Notes under the pieces: model-generated
Databases searched by the model: none
The model's input: the letters and a program-made list of their open reading frames with translations, nothing else
Told to the model about the DNA's origin: nothing
Translations under genes and position numbers: made by a program
Shown here: positions 27,088 to 32,805 of the stretch, one piece after another
How positions within the stretch are numbered: position 1 is the first letter of the stretch
Layout: each line of letters opens with the position of its first letter
Assembly (NCBI GenBank): GCA_029780075.1
Contig: JAKOZI010000310.1
Location: 1-32,805, forward strand
Direction: 5' to 3'
DNA: 32,805 nucleotides
DNA from: Pseudomonadota bacterium
Lineage (GTDB): Bacteria > Pseudomonadota > Gammaproteobacteria > Burkholderiales > Rhodocyclaceae

Positions 27088-27357
27088 ATGCCGCTGATCA
27101 GCACGTTTTACGGCATCCTGATTTACATGTACTGGAACGATAACAAGCAACATCACCACCCGCATATCCATGCGAAGTACGCTGGCGATGAGGGCATCTT
27201 CGACATCGAATCCGGCGACTTGCTGGACGGCGCACTTCCCCGTCGTCAGTTGCGCCTCGTGCAAGCTTGGATAGAAATCCATCGCGACGAACTAATGGCC
27301 GACTGGTCGCTCGCCATCAAGGGCGAAACCACGTTCAAAATTGCACCACTGGATTGA
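27088..27357 (+). CDS. DUF4160 protein
   Basis: An 89-residue small protein. Two in-frame ATGs lie at 27082 and 27088; GGAGG at 27074 to 27078 is better spaced for 27088, giving the family-like start MPLISTFYGILIYMY. The histidine-rich HHHPHIHAKY is the hallmark of DUF4160. It has no membrane segment, and its function is unknown. DUF4160 genes are often paired with DUF2442 genes, as here with 8 bases between them. I infer a toxin-antitoxin-like or accessory module riding inside the hsd operon, but no toxin motif is visible. Confidence 0.8.
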   Translation: MPLISTFYGILIYMYWNDNKQHHHPHIHAKYAGDEGIFDIESGDLLDGALPRRQLRLVQAWIEIHRDELMADWSLAIKGETTFKIAPLD

Positions 27358-27365
27358 GGTTGATC

Positions 27366-27620
27366 ATGAATCCACGCATCACTGAAGTCACGCCCCTCGC
27401 CGACCATACCTTAATGCTGACCCTTGCCAATGGCGAGATCCGGCGTTTCGATTTGGCGCCCTATCTTCACTACCCATGCTTCGAGCCGCTGAAGCAAACC
27501 GCATTCTTCTTGCTGGCGCGCTGCGATCATGGCACTGTCGCCTGGCCGCAGAACATCGATTTCGACCCCGACACGCTCTACCTGGAATCGAAGCCGATCG
27601 GGCAGTCCGAGGCGGCCTGA
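27366..27620 (+). CDS. DUF2442 protein
   Basis: An 84-residue protein starting at ATG 27366, with GAGG 6 bases before it. NPRITEVTPLADHTLMLTLANGEIRRFD, split as an N-terminal beta region, then LAPYL and VAWPQNIDFDPDTLY, matches DUF2442. The final PDTLYLES is also characteristic. The role is unknown, and some relatives have been suggested as partners of DUF4160 proteins. It is expected to be expressed together with the upstream gene. Confidence 0.8.
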   Translation: MNPRITEVTPLADHTLMLTLANGEIRRFDLAPYLHYPCFEPLKQTAFFLLARCDHGTVAWPQNIDFDPDTLYLESKPIGQSEAA

Positions 27621-27626
27621 TTCGCC

Positions 27627-27749
27627 ATGGCGACCTTGACCGTAGCTGTGCCGGATGAATTGGCCGAGGAGTGCAAGCGCCTGTTTGCCAATGTCGACCA
27701 GGATGCCCTCGTTACCACCTTGCTGGTCGACTTGCTCGGCCGGGTCTGA
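27627..27749 (+). CDS. Small antitoxin-like fragment with an in-frame stop
   Basis: ATG 27627 opens 40 codons: MATLTVAVPDELAEECKRL, then a short acidic and Leu/Val-rich helical part, ending in TGA at 27747. The start resembles the beta strand and first helix of ribbon-helix-helix antitoxins, but I cannot assign a family. The same frame stays open after the TGA up to TAA at 27891 (RFPFARQVIADN, then FVLDLLKGRAEG), just before hsdS. This suggests either a short intact gene or a longer gene broken by a nonsense mutation. The ribosome site is poor. It lies 6 bases after DUF2442. Confidence 0.45.
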   Translation: MATLTVAVPDELAEECKRLFANVDQDALVTTLLVDLLGRV

Positions 27750-27895
27750 CGGTTTCCCTTTGCCCGGCAGGTGATTGCGGACAATCCAGATTTGCCCTTC
27801 GGTTTCGTGCTCGATTTGCTCAAAGGCAGGGCTGAAGGACGCCAATCCGCCGTCCCGTTTTTGCCCGATGCGCGCCGTCAATTCATGAGATAAGC

Positions 27896-29605
27896 ATGAC
27901 CGTTCGTCTTCCCGAGTACCTCGACCTCATCGCCACCGCGCCGGAGGGCGTCCGGAAGCTGCGTGGGCTGATTCTGGAACTGGCGGTGCGCGGCAGGCTC
28001 GTGCCGCAAGACCCCAACGACGAGCCGGCGAGCGAGTTGCTCAAGCGGATTGCCAGGGAACGGGCACGGCTAGAGGCAGAAGGAAGTTGCAAGAAATCGA
28101 AGCCACTGCCGGCGGTAGGTGAAGAGGAACAGTTGCTTACGCTGCCAAAAGGCTGGGAATGGACGAGACTTGCCGATTTGCTTGCAATTGTTACCGATGG
28201 AGACCATCTACCTCCGCCAAAAGCAGACGACGGAATTCCGTTCTTGGTGATTGGCAATCTGAACGCGGGGCGGATATCGTTTGATGGTTGTCGATTTGTT
28301 CCAGAGACGTACTTCAATGAACTTGACTGGTCGAGACGCCCGACCACTGGCGACCTACTTTATACGGTTACCGGCTCATACGGGATAACCATCCCGGTCA
28401 CAACTGATGCAGCATTTTGTGTTCAGCGACACGTTGCAATCCTTAAGTCGGTTCCGAGTTCTCCGACATCCTTTCTCTTGAGATACCTTCAATCACCATC
28501 GGCTAAATCGTTTGCCGATTTAGTGGCAACGGGTATCGCACAGAAAACAGTTACCCTCGGTGCGCTGCGCGTAATGCCCATCGCGGTTCCGCCCCTCGCC
28601 GAACAACACCGCATCGTCGCCAAAGTCGATGAACTGTTGGCCCTCTGCGACCGGCTGGAAGCGGAGCAGACGGACGCCGGCGCGGCGCACGCCAGGCTCG
28701 TCGCAACCCTGCTCGGCACGCTCACCCAAAGCACCGACGCCGCCGAACTCGCCGCCAACTGGCAGCGCCTCGCCGAACACTTCGACACTCTCCTCACCAC
28801 CGAATCCAGCCTCGACGCCCTCAAGCAAACCATCCTCCAACTCGCCGTCTTGGGTAAACTGGTGCCGCAGGATCCGAACGACGAACCGGCGAGTGAACTA
28901 CTAAAGCGGATTGCCAAGGAACGGGCGCGGCTGAAGGCAGTGGGAGCTTGTAAGCAATCCAGGCCGCTGCCACTGGTGCGGGCGGATGAGCAGCCATTCC
29001 CCATTCCAAGAGGATGGGTTTGGACGACCGTAGAATCGATTTCATTTGTTGGGACGGGTACGACTCCCTCGCGAACTAATCCAGCGTATTTCAATCCACC
29101 GTTGATCCCTTGGGTCACCAGCGGCGAGACGCGCGATCCGTTTATCGCGATGACAGATGAAAAGGTTTCTCCGCTCGCTCTCAAAGAAACAAGTCTGACG
29201 GTTTACCCAGTGGGTACACTGATAGTTGCAATGTATGGTCAGGGAAAAACCCGTGGCCAAATTTCCGAGTTGCGGATTGAAGCAAGTACAAATCAGGCTT
29301 GCTCGGCCATTACTCCGCTCTTGCCAAACATTGAATTACGCAAATACATCAAGCTGTTTTTCGAAAAGATCTACGACGAAATCCGTGAAAAGGCTGCGGG
29401 TGGCGCACAGCCCAATTTGAACGTCGGGAAGATCAAAGCAACGCTAATTTCTTTGCCGCCTCTCGCCGAACAACACCGCATCGTCGCCAAAGTCGACGAA
29501 CTGATGGCCCTCTGCGATCGCCTCAAGGCCGACCTCGCCGAATCTCGCGCCCGGCAGCAGCGCCTCGCCACCACCCTGATTGAATCCGCACTCGAAGCCG
29601 CCTGA
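27896..29605 (+). CDS. hsdS: Type I specificity subunit S
   Basis: A 569-residue DNA-recognition subunit for the hsdM/hsdR system. It has two target-recognition regions (about residues 85 to 230 and 365 to 520), each followed by a conserved helical segment. The conserved parts are repeated: LVPQDPNDEPASELLKRIA occurs near residues 36 and 323, and LAEQHRIVAKVDEL at 234 and 523. The recognition regions are visibly richer in A and T than the flanks, fitting past exchange of domains. Each should read one half of a bipartite site. The gene starts 2 bases after the stop of the broken small frame; GAGA before ATG 27896 is a weak ribosome site. Confidence 0.92.
   Translation: MTVRLPEYLDLIATAPEGVRKLRGLILELAVRGRLVPQDPNDEPASELLKRIARERARLEAEGSCKKSKPLPAVGEEEQLLTLPKGWEWTRLADLLAIVTDGDHLPPPKADDGIPFLVIGNLNAGRISFDGCRFVPETYFNELDWSRRPTTGDLLYTVTGSYGITIPVTTDAAFCVQRHVAILKSVPSSPTSFLLRYLQSPSAKSFADLVATGIAQKTVTLGALRVMPIAVPPLAEQHRIVAKVDELLALCDRLEAEQTDAGAAHARLVATLLGTLTQSTDAAELAANWQRLAEHFDTLLTTESSLDALKQTILQLAVLGKLVPQDPNDEPASELLKRIAKERARLKAVGACKQSRPLPLVRADEQPFPIPRGWVWTTVESISFVGTGTTPSRTNPAYFNPPLIPWVTSGETRDPFIAMTDEKVSPLALKETSLTVYPVGTLIVAMYGQGKTRGQISELRIEASTNQACSAITPLLPNIELRKYIKLFFEKIYDEIREKAAGGAQPNLNVGKIKATLISLPPLAEQHRIVAKVDELMALCDRLKADLAESRARQQRLATTLIESALEAA
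28595..28629 (+). repeat. Direct repeat copy 1 in hsdS
   Basis: A 35-base sequence identical to the copy at 29462 to 29496, 867 bases (289 codons) away and in the same frame. It encodes the segment LAEQHRIVAKV after the first recognition domain. Confidence 0.85.
29462..29496 (+). repeat. Direct repeat copy 2 in hsdS
   Basis: The second identical 35-base copy, encoding the same LAEQHRIVAKV segment after the second recognition domain. Recombination between the copies would delete one recognition domain in frame. Confidence 0.85.
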
Positions 29606-29618
29606 TACCGGAGCCATC

Positions 29619-29925
29619 ATGCCCATCCGCACTGCCCTCTGAAAGCTTGCCGCCCATCCGCAACCGCTGACCGAATCGCTCCTCACCAGCTAAACATGGC
29701 TCGAAGACAGGAACGTCGCCACCCCGGAGGGTCAGTACGACGCCTGGATGCGCATCGGGAGACAGGAGAACACGGGCCAGGGTGGGGGGCGTTGATCTGC
29801 CGGCGATCGCCCCGGATGGCTCATGGGTGCTGATTGAACGCAAGCGCGACACGACGCCGCGCGATGTCGTCGCGCAATCGCTGGACACCACCAGTTCAAA
29901 TCGGTGGTCTGGCTGGTCCTTCTGA
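29619..29925 (+). pseudogene. Dead DUF91/NucS-like PD-(D/E)XK nuclease gene
   Basis: The reading frame from ATG 29619 matches the start of a DUF91-like family (MPIRTAL, then PQPLTESLLTS) but has TGA at 29640, where a Trp codon is expected, and TAA at 29691. It continues as LEDRNVATP and WMRIGRQENTG, then a frameshift occurs in a G-run near 29781 to 29790. In the shifted frame, VDLPAIAPDGSWVLIERKRD from 29791 keeps the Asp and E-x-K of a PD-(D/E)XK active site, then TPRDVVAQSLD. The match ends near 29886, and the rest of the gene is lost. The family assignment comes from remembered patterns of these proteins. It lies 13 bases after hsdS, so it is a decayed member of this defence cluster. Confidence 0.7.
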
Positions 29926-30155
29926 TTCCCGGACGACCCGCCGTTCAACGGCGCAGGGTCATGACTTTGGCCCCAGCAGGACGAAAGGTCGAGGAGGGGC
30001 GGCTCGCTGCGGAAAGGAGCCAGTCGCTGAATTGTCCCGGCCTGGCGGTCGAGAGGTCGCCGGCACCTCCCGGTTGAGCAACGGCCAACGCCACCGCATT
30101 TCTGATCAGGCGGCAATAGGTGTAATAGGTGGCCCGGTCGGCACGCCACCGGCAA
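29926..30155. other. Unassigned gap with a start-less minus-strand frame
   Basis: No gene can be supported here. On the minus strand, one frame is open from about 30180 to a stop at 29945 to 29947 and reads ADRATYYTYCRLIRNAVALA and later SRPSSTFRPAGAKVM, but it has no start codon and overlaps the end of the DUF2914 gene. It could be the remains of a mobile element or other gene; I do not recognise it. Confidence 0.3.
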
Positions 30156-30557
30156 TCACAGCGGTGGGTTGTAAGCGAAATTCCGGCTATCGATGACTTT
30201 GCCTTCGCCGTTCAGTACATCCACCGTCCAGTTTCCCGTCCAGTTCTGCTGCATCTTCATCATCGACCAGCTGGGCTGTCGGGCACGCGTCACGACGACC
30301 GATGTCTCCTGCATGGGCTGGCCCTCGAGACTCCAGCGCATCTTCACGGTCTGCCCGGCGAGGCCGAGCAACTCGCCATAGTAATAAACGACGGGCGTGC
30401 TGTTGGTAAACTGCTGGCGAAAATCGACCGGCGCGCCGTCCGCAACATTCGCGGTAAAGGTGGCGTTGGCCACCGAACCCTGGGTCTGCGCATGCACGCC
30501 CTGCCCGGACACCGAAGCAGCAAGAGCGAGCGTCAATGCCAAAAATCGAATCCTCAC
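30156..30557 (-). CDS. Secreted DUF2914-type protein
   Basis: A 133-residue exported protein. The frame is open to 30617, but I choose GTG 30557, with AGGAG 7 bases before it, because the signal peptide begins at once (RIRFLALTLALAASVSG) with a likely cut after GVHA. The mature part has TPVVYYYGELLGLAGQTVKM, then RWSLEG, then QNWTGNWTVDVLNGEGKVID, which match the pattern of DUF2914 domains. These are found in periplasmic or membrane-bound proteins of unknown function. It has no partner gene: a dead nuclease remnant lies downstream and a frameshifted outer-membrane gene upstream. Confidence 0.75.
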   Translation of the reverse strand: MRIRFLALTLALAASVSGQGVHAQTQGSVANATFTANVADGAPVDFRQQFTNSTPVVYYYGELLGLAGQTVKMRWSLEGQPMQETSVVVTRARQPSWSMMKMQQNWTGNWTVDVLNGEGKVIDSRNFAYNPPL

Positions 30558-30727
30558 TGGATTTCTCCTGACTTTCTCCTGACTGGATTTGCGGCATGAC
30601 CGTCGACAGTTGGTCATGAAGTGACTGCGGAGACCCGCTGTGGGCAGGAAATGTAACCGCCGCCGGCAGAGTATAGCATCGCGTATTGGCGCAAATGGTC
30701 CTGATACAGCTGCCGATCCTGCCCTGC

Positions 30728-31321
30728 TCAGCGCCTGTGGTCATCCGCCCGGCTTCCCGGCCCGATGGTGTCGTCCGCTGCCCTCCCGCACCCCTGCCAG
30801 GCGCTCGGCAAGAAGTCTTCCGGCAACAGACGCCGTGGTCTACCGATGATGGCGTACAAAGGGTACAGGTCGGTGAAGCCCGATACGGAGTCGCTGCGGC
30901 CCAGTTCGGTGTCACGCGCGACACGGAGATATCCGCCTCGGTCGTGTTCCTGCCGTAGCCGAAGGCGACGCCGAGCGCGGGCTGGCCGCCGAGCACTTTC
31001 GTTTCGGGGGCGTAGTTCGGCTGGAACAGGACGAGTGGCATGCGCGATGACAGCCCGCGCGGCGACACTGTCACCGCGCGGGAGCGCCTTGCTCGCAGCA
31101 GCGTCGCCGTTGTAGAAATGGCCTTGCATCGGCGGCAGCGACCAGCCGGGCGTTGCCGGCACCGCAGCCAGGCTCGCGAACTGACCCGATAACCAGAACG
31201 GCACCCCGCCTTCGTCGGCGCGCACAGGCTTTGACAGCACGAGTGCAACGGCGCAACTGCAAAGTGCGGCTAGCCTGCCGATGTGCAAGCGGCAAGGCCC
31301 GCAGTAGCCGGTCAGGTGCAT
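30728..31321 (-). pseudogene. Frameshifted outer-membrane 'phenol meta-pathway' (MetA/SphA-like) gene
   Basis: ATG 31321 begins a signal peptide (AALCSCAVALVLSKPVRA) followed by DEGGVPFWLSGQFASLAAVP and ATPGWSLPPMQGHFYN, typical of a beta-barrel family annotated as transporter or meta-pathway of phenol degradation. Near 31041 to 31055 the match moves to another frame (LVLFQPNYAPETKVLGGQPA, then GVAFGYGRNTTEADIS), and near 30905 to 30925 it returns to the first (SDSVSGFTDLYPLYAI). The C-terminal strands are missing. Two frameshifts and a truncation make this a pseudogene unless there is sequencing error. The 3' boundary is approximate. The stretch from 30558 to 30727 holds nothing I can support. 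Confidence 0.7.
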
Positions 31322-31453
31322 GCGGTTATAGACGCCTTGCTGCCGCCGGCGAGCGGCTGCTACTGAACCTTCTGCACGCTGGTCGGTATCCGGGTACCGT
31401 CGAGCATCGATGGCGCCGTTTTCTTCGGCGAGTACATGCGGCTACCGAAAAAA

Positions 31454-31486
31454 CCTACACAACACCTACACAACACCTACACAACG
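31454..31486. repeat. Three tandem 11-bp repeats
   Basis: The unit CCTACACAACA is repeated three times head to tail; the last copy ends in G. It is C/A-rich on this strand and lies between the pseudogene and the tRNA terminator. It has no spacers, so it is not CRISPR. The rest of 31322 to 31504 shows no gene. Confidence 0.85.
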
Positions 31487-31504
31487 CCAACACAGGAATA
31501 AAAA

Positions 31505-31539
31505 GCAAAAAGCCCGACGTATTGGGTCGGGCTTTTTGC
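31505..31539. terminator. Strong terminator after tRNA-Phe
   Basis: A 14-bp perfect stem, GCAAAAAGCCCGAC with GTCGGGCTTTTTGC, has a 7-base loop. Runs of A and T lie within each arm, so it can work in both directions. It is 10 bases beyond the 3' end of the minus-strand tRNA. Confidence 0.85.
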
Positions 31540-31549
31540 TTGTTTTCTT

Positions 31550-31625
<76 letters not shown>

Positions 31626-31836
31626 AACGAGTGGCGCAGTATACCCAATCGATCGCACGTCGTCAAAAAACTTGGGAATGGGTCAGCCCTGGTCAGTCCT
31701 GCTGCACGACCCGGCCGACTCCAATCCGTTGGCCGCCAACGCCTGCTTTTCGCCAACGTGGCGGTCAGATCACGGCGGGCTGGCGGGCCAGGAGGGCTTG
31801 AGTCGCGGACAGTGTGGGTCACGCCCGGTAGGGGCG

Positions 31837-31861
31837 AAAAAAAAACCCGCCGGAGGCGGGT
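31837..31861 (-). terminator. Terminator of the cold-shock gene
   Basis: On the minus strand, ACCCGCC and GGCGGGT form a 7-bp stem with a 3-base loop, followed by a run of 9 T. It starts 22 bases after the cold-shock stop codon. The stretch from 31626 to 31836 shows nothing else. Confidence 0.85.
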
Positions 31862-31883
31862 CCCTGTTGCACACCTGACGCGA

Positions 31884-32087
31884 TCAAGCGCGCGCGATAT
31901 TCGATGCTTGCTTGCCCTTGGGGCCCTGCGTCACGTCGAAGGAAACCTTCTCGCCCTCTTTGAGGGTCTTGAATCCACCCATGGTGATCGCGGAGAAATG
32001 AGCGAAAAGATCTTCGCTGCCATCGTCCGGAGTAATGAAGCCGAAACCTTTGGCGTCATTGAACCACTTTACTGTACCAGTTGCCAT
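31884..32087 (-). CDS. Cold-shock domain protein (CspA family)
   Basis: A 67-residue single OB-fold RNA chaperone. [18 protein letters not shown] contains RNP1 (KGFGFI), and DLFAHFSAI contains RNP2. It binds single-stranded RNA and DNA, melting structures and affecting translation, especially at low temperature. AAGGAAGT lies 6 bases before ATG 32087. The upstream gap to the divergent clpS is 261 bases, leaving room for the long structured leader common in this family. Which of several paralogues it is cannot be told from sequence. Confidence 0.95.
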   Translation of the reverse strand: MATGTVKWFNDAKGFGFITPDDGSEDLFAHFSAITMGGFKTLKEGEKVSFDVTQGPKGKQASNIARA

Positions 32088-32221
32088 ATTGCCACTTCCT
32101 TGAAAAAAGACTAAATCCGGGCATATTTCCCGACTTGAATGCTTTTAACTCAACAACGGCCGGAGCGGGATTTGACACACGCGGAACCACGACCCATCTG
32201 CTTGACTAAAAACATGCGCCC

Positions 32222-32251
32222 TTTTTACGCCAAGTCAGGCATACGCGTCAA
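32222..32251 (-). promoter_or_regulatory. Possible promoter of the cold-shock gene
   Basis: On the minus strand, TTGACG (32251 to 32246) and TAAAAA (32227 to 32222) are 18 bases apart. Use of this site would give a leader of about 130 bases, as expected for cold-shock genes. The -10 box is a weak match. Confidence 0.35.
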
Positions 32252-32314
32252 CTGTTTTCCGCGTTTACGACTCCCCAGGCTGCTCAATTGCGCCAAGATT
32301 GGCCAACAGCGGTA

Positions 32315-32342
32315 TTGCGCATCCGCAAAGACTCGTTAGAAT
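32315..32342 (+). promoter_or_regulatory. Possible clpS promoter ending at the start codon
   Basis: TTGCGC (32315 to 32320) and TAGAAT (32337 to 32342) are 16 bases apart. The expected start of transcription falls at about the A of the clpS ATG, and no ribosome site precedes that ATG. Confidence 0.4.
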
Positions 32343-32348
32343 TCATCC

Positions 32349-32657
32349 ATGGCAACAAAGCATCAAGACGGCTCACTGCTCGAAGCAAGACGCGCGCAAC
32401 TCGCGCCGCCACCACTGTACAAGGTCCTGCTGCTGAACGACGACTTCACACCAATGGATTTCGTGATTGTCGTTCTGCAAAAGTTTTTTGGCCTGGATAG
32501 AGAACAAGCGACGCGGATCATGCTCAAAGTCCACACCGAAGGGCGGGGAATCTGTGGAATCTACTCGCGTGATGTCGCGTCCACTAAAGTTGAGCAGGTC
32601 ACAACCTTCGCACGCAGCAACCAGCATCCCCTGGCGTGCGTAATGGAGGAAAACTGA
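32349..32657 (+). CDS. clpS: ATP-dependent Clp protease adaptor ClpS
   Basis: A 102-residue adaptor that brings N-degron substrates to the ClpAP protease. The core [20 protein letters not shown] is diagnostic, with the NDD involved in binding the substrate's N-terminal residue. [18 protein letters not shown] and [18 protein letters not shown] follow in the usual order. No Shine-Dalgarno sequence is seen before ATG 32349, although clpA downstream has a good one. The stop is directly followed by the clpA start, the standard clpS-clpA operon. Confidence 0.96.
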   Translation: MATKHQDGSLLEARRAQLAPPPLYKVLLLNDDFTPMDFVIVVLQKFFGLDREQATRIMLKVHTEGRGICGIYSRDVASTKVEQVTTFARSNQHPLACVMEEN

Positions 32658-32805
32658 ATGATTGCGCAGGAACTCGAAGTCAGCTTGCATATGGCATTTG
32701 TCGAAGCTCGGCAGAAACGTCATGAGTTCATAACCGTGGAGCACCTCCTGCTTGCCCTGCTCGACAATCCGTCGGCAGCGGAAGCCCTGCGCGCCTGTGG
32801 CGCCA
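32658..32805 (+). CDS. clpA: ClpA, ATP-dependent Clp protease ATP-binding subunit (partial)
   Basis: The first 49 codons of ClpA, cut by the window end. MIAQELEVSLHMAFVEARQK and HEFITVEHLLLALLDN form the N-terminal Clp repeat domain that docks ClpS. The ATG follows the clpS stop with no gap, and GGAGGA lies 7 bases before it, inside the clpS end. The gene is expected to continue for about 700 more codons outside the window. Confidence 0.93.
   Translation, partial: MIAQELEVSLHMAFVEARQKRHEFITVEHLLLALLDNPSAAEALRACGA

Noticed and set aside
27747-27749. TGA as a selenocysteine codon or programmed readthrough site
   Set aside because: No hairpin like a bacterial SECIS is apparent just after it, and no selenoprotein family matches. 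A nonsense mutation or a true stop is simpler.
31454-31486. CRISPR array
   Set aside because: The repeats are 11 bases, directly adjacent and without spacers, and there are no cas genes.

Overview
This is high-GC bacterial chromosome, most likely from a betaproteobacterium close to Rhodocyclales / Candidatus Accumulibacter. I infer this from gene content, gene order and codon use; no marker gene in the window proves it. The contents are mostly ordinary housekeeping genes plus one accessory block between about 23.2 and 31.3 kb.

From 1 to 9.4 kb the window holds a pteridine reductase (minus strand) and, diverging from it, an unknown 284-residue protein and a MidA/NDUFAF7-type methyltransferase. 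A tight minus-strand run follows: lytic transglycosylase slt, an NDUFA9-like extended SDR, a glutathione S-transferase and the CCA-adding enzyme. Diverging from slt is 5-formyltetrahydrofolate cyclo-ligase, and converging on that is an HDOD protein. From 9.6 to 21.1 kb come uvrD, then an overlapping three-gene unit (quinone oxidoreductase, membrane-anchored TAXI-type binding protein, orphan ParA ATPase), the replicative polymerase gene dnaE, yebC, and a HerA-like ATPase of the DUF853 family.

From 21.2 to 23.1 kb four tightly packed or overlapping frames form a small unit: an isochorismatase-like cysteine hydrolase, a DUF1272 zinc-ribbon protein, a possible 28-residue hydrophobic peptide and a GlxA/AraC-type regulator. 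From 23.2 to 29.6 kb lies a complete type I restriction-modification operon (hsdR, hsdM, hsdS). Its M and S genes are separated by a DUF4160-DUF2442 pair and a very small or broken frame. The specificity gene has two internally repeated conserved regions and two lower-GC target-recognition regions.

From 29.6 to 31.4 kb is a decay zone: a dead DUF91-like nuclease gene with stops and a frameshift, an intact secreted DUF2914 protein, and a frameshifted outer-membrane 'phenol meta-pathway' type gene. The window closes with tRNA-Phe(GAA) and its strong terminator, a cold-shock protein gene with a terminator, clpS, and the start of clpA.

The best candidates for something little described are the TAXI-ParA pair and the small-gene cargo inside the hsd operon. 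Both are assembled from known families, so any novelty lies in the arrangement. I found no CRISPR array, integrase, intact transposase or rRNA.
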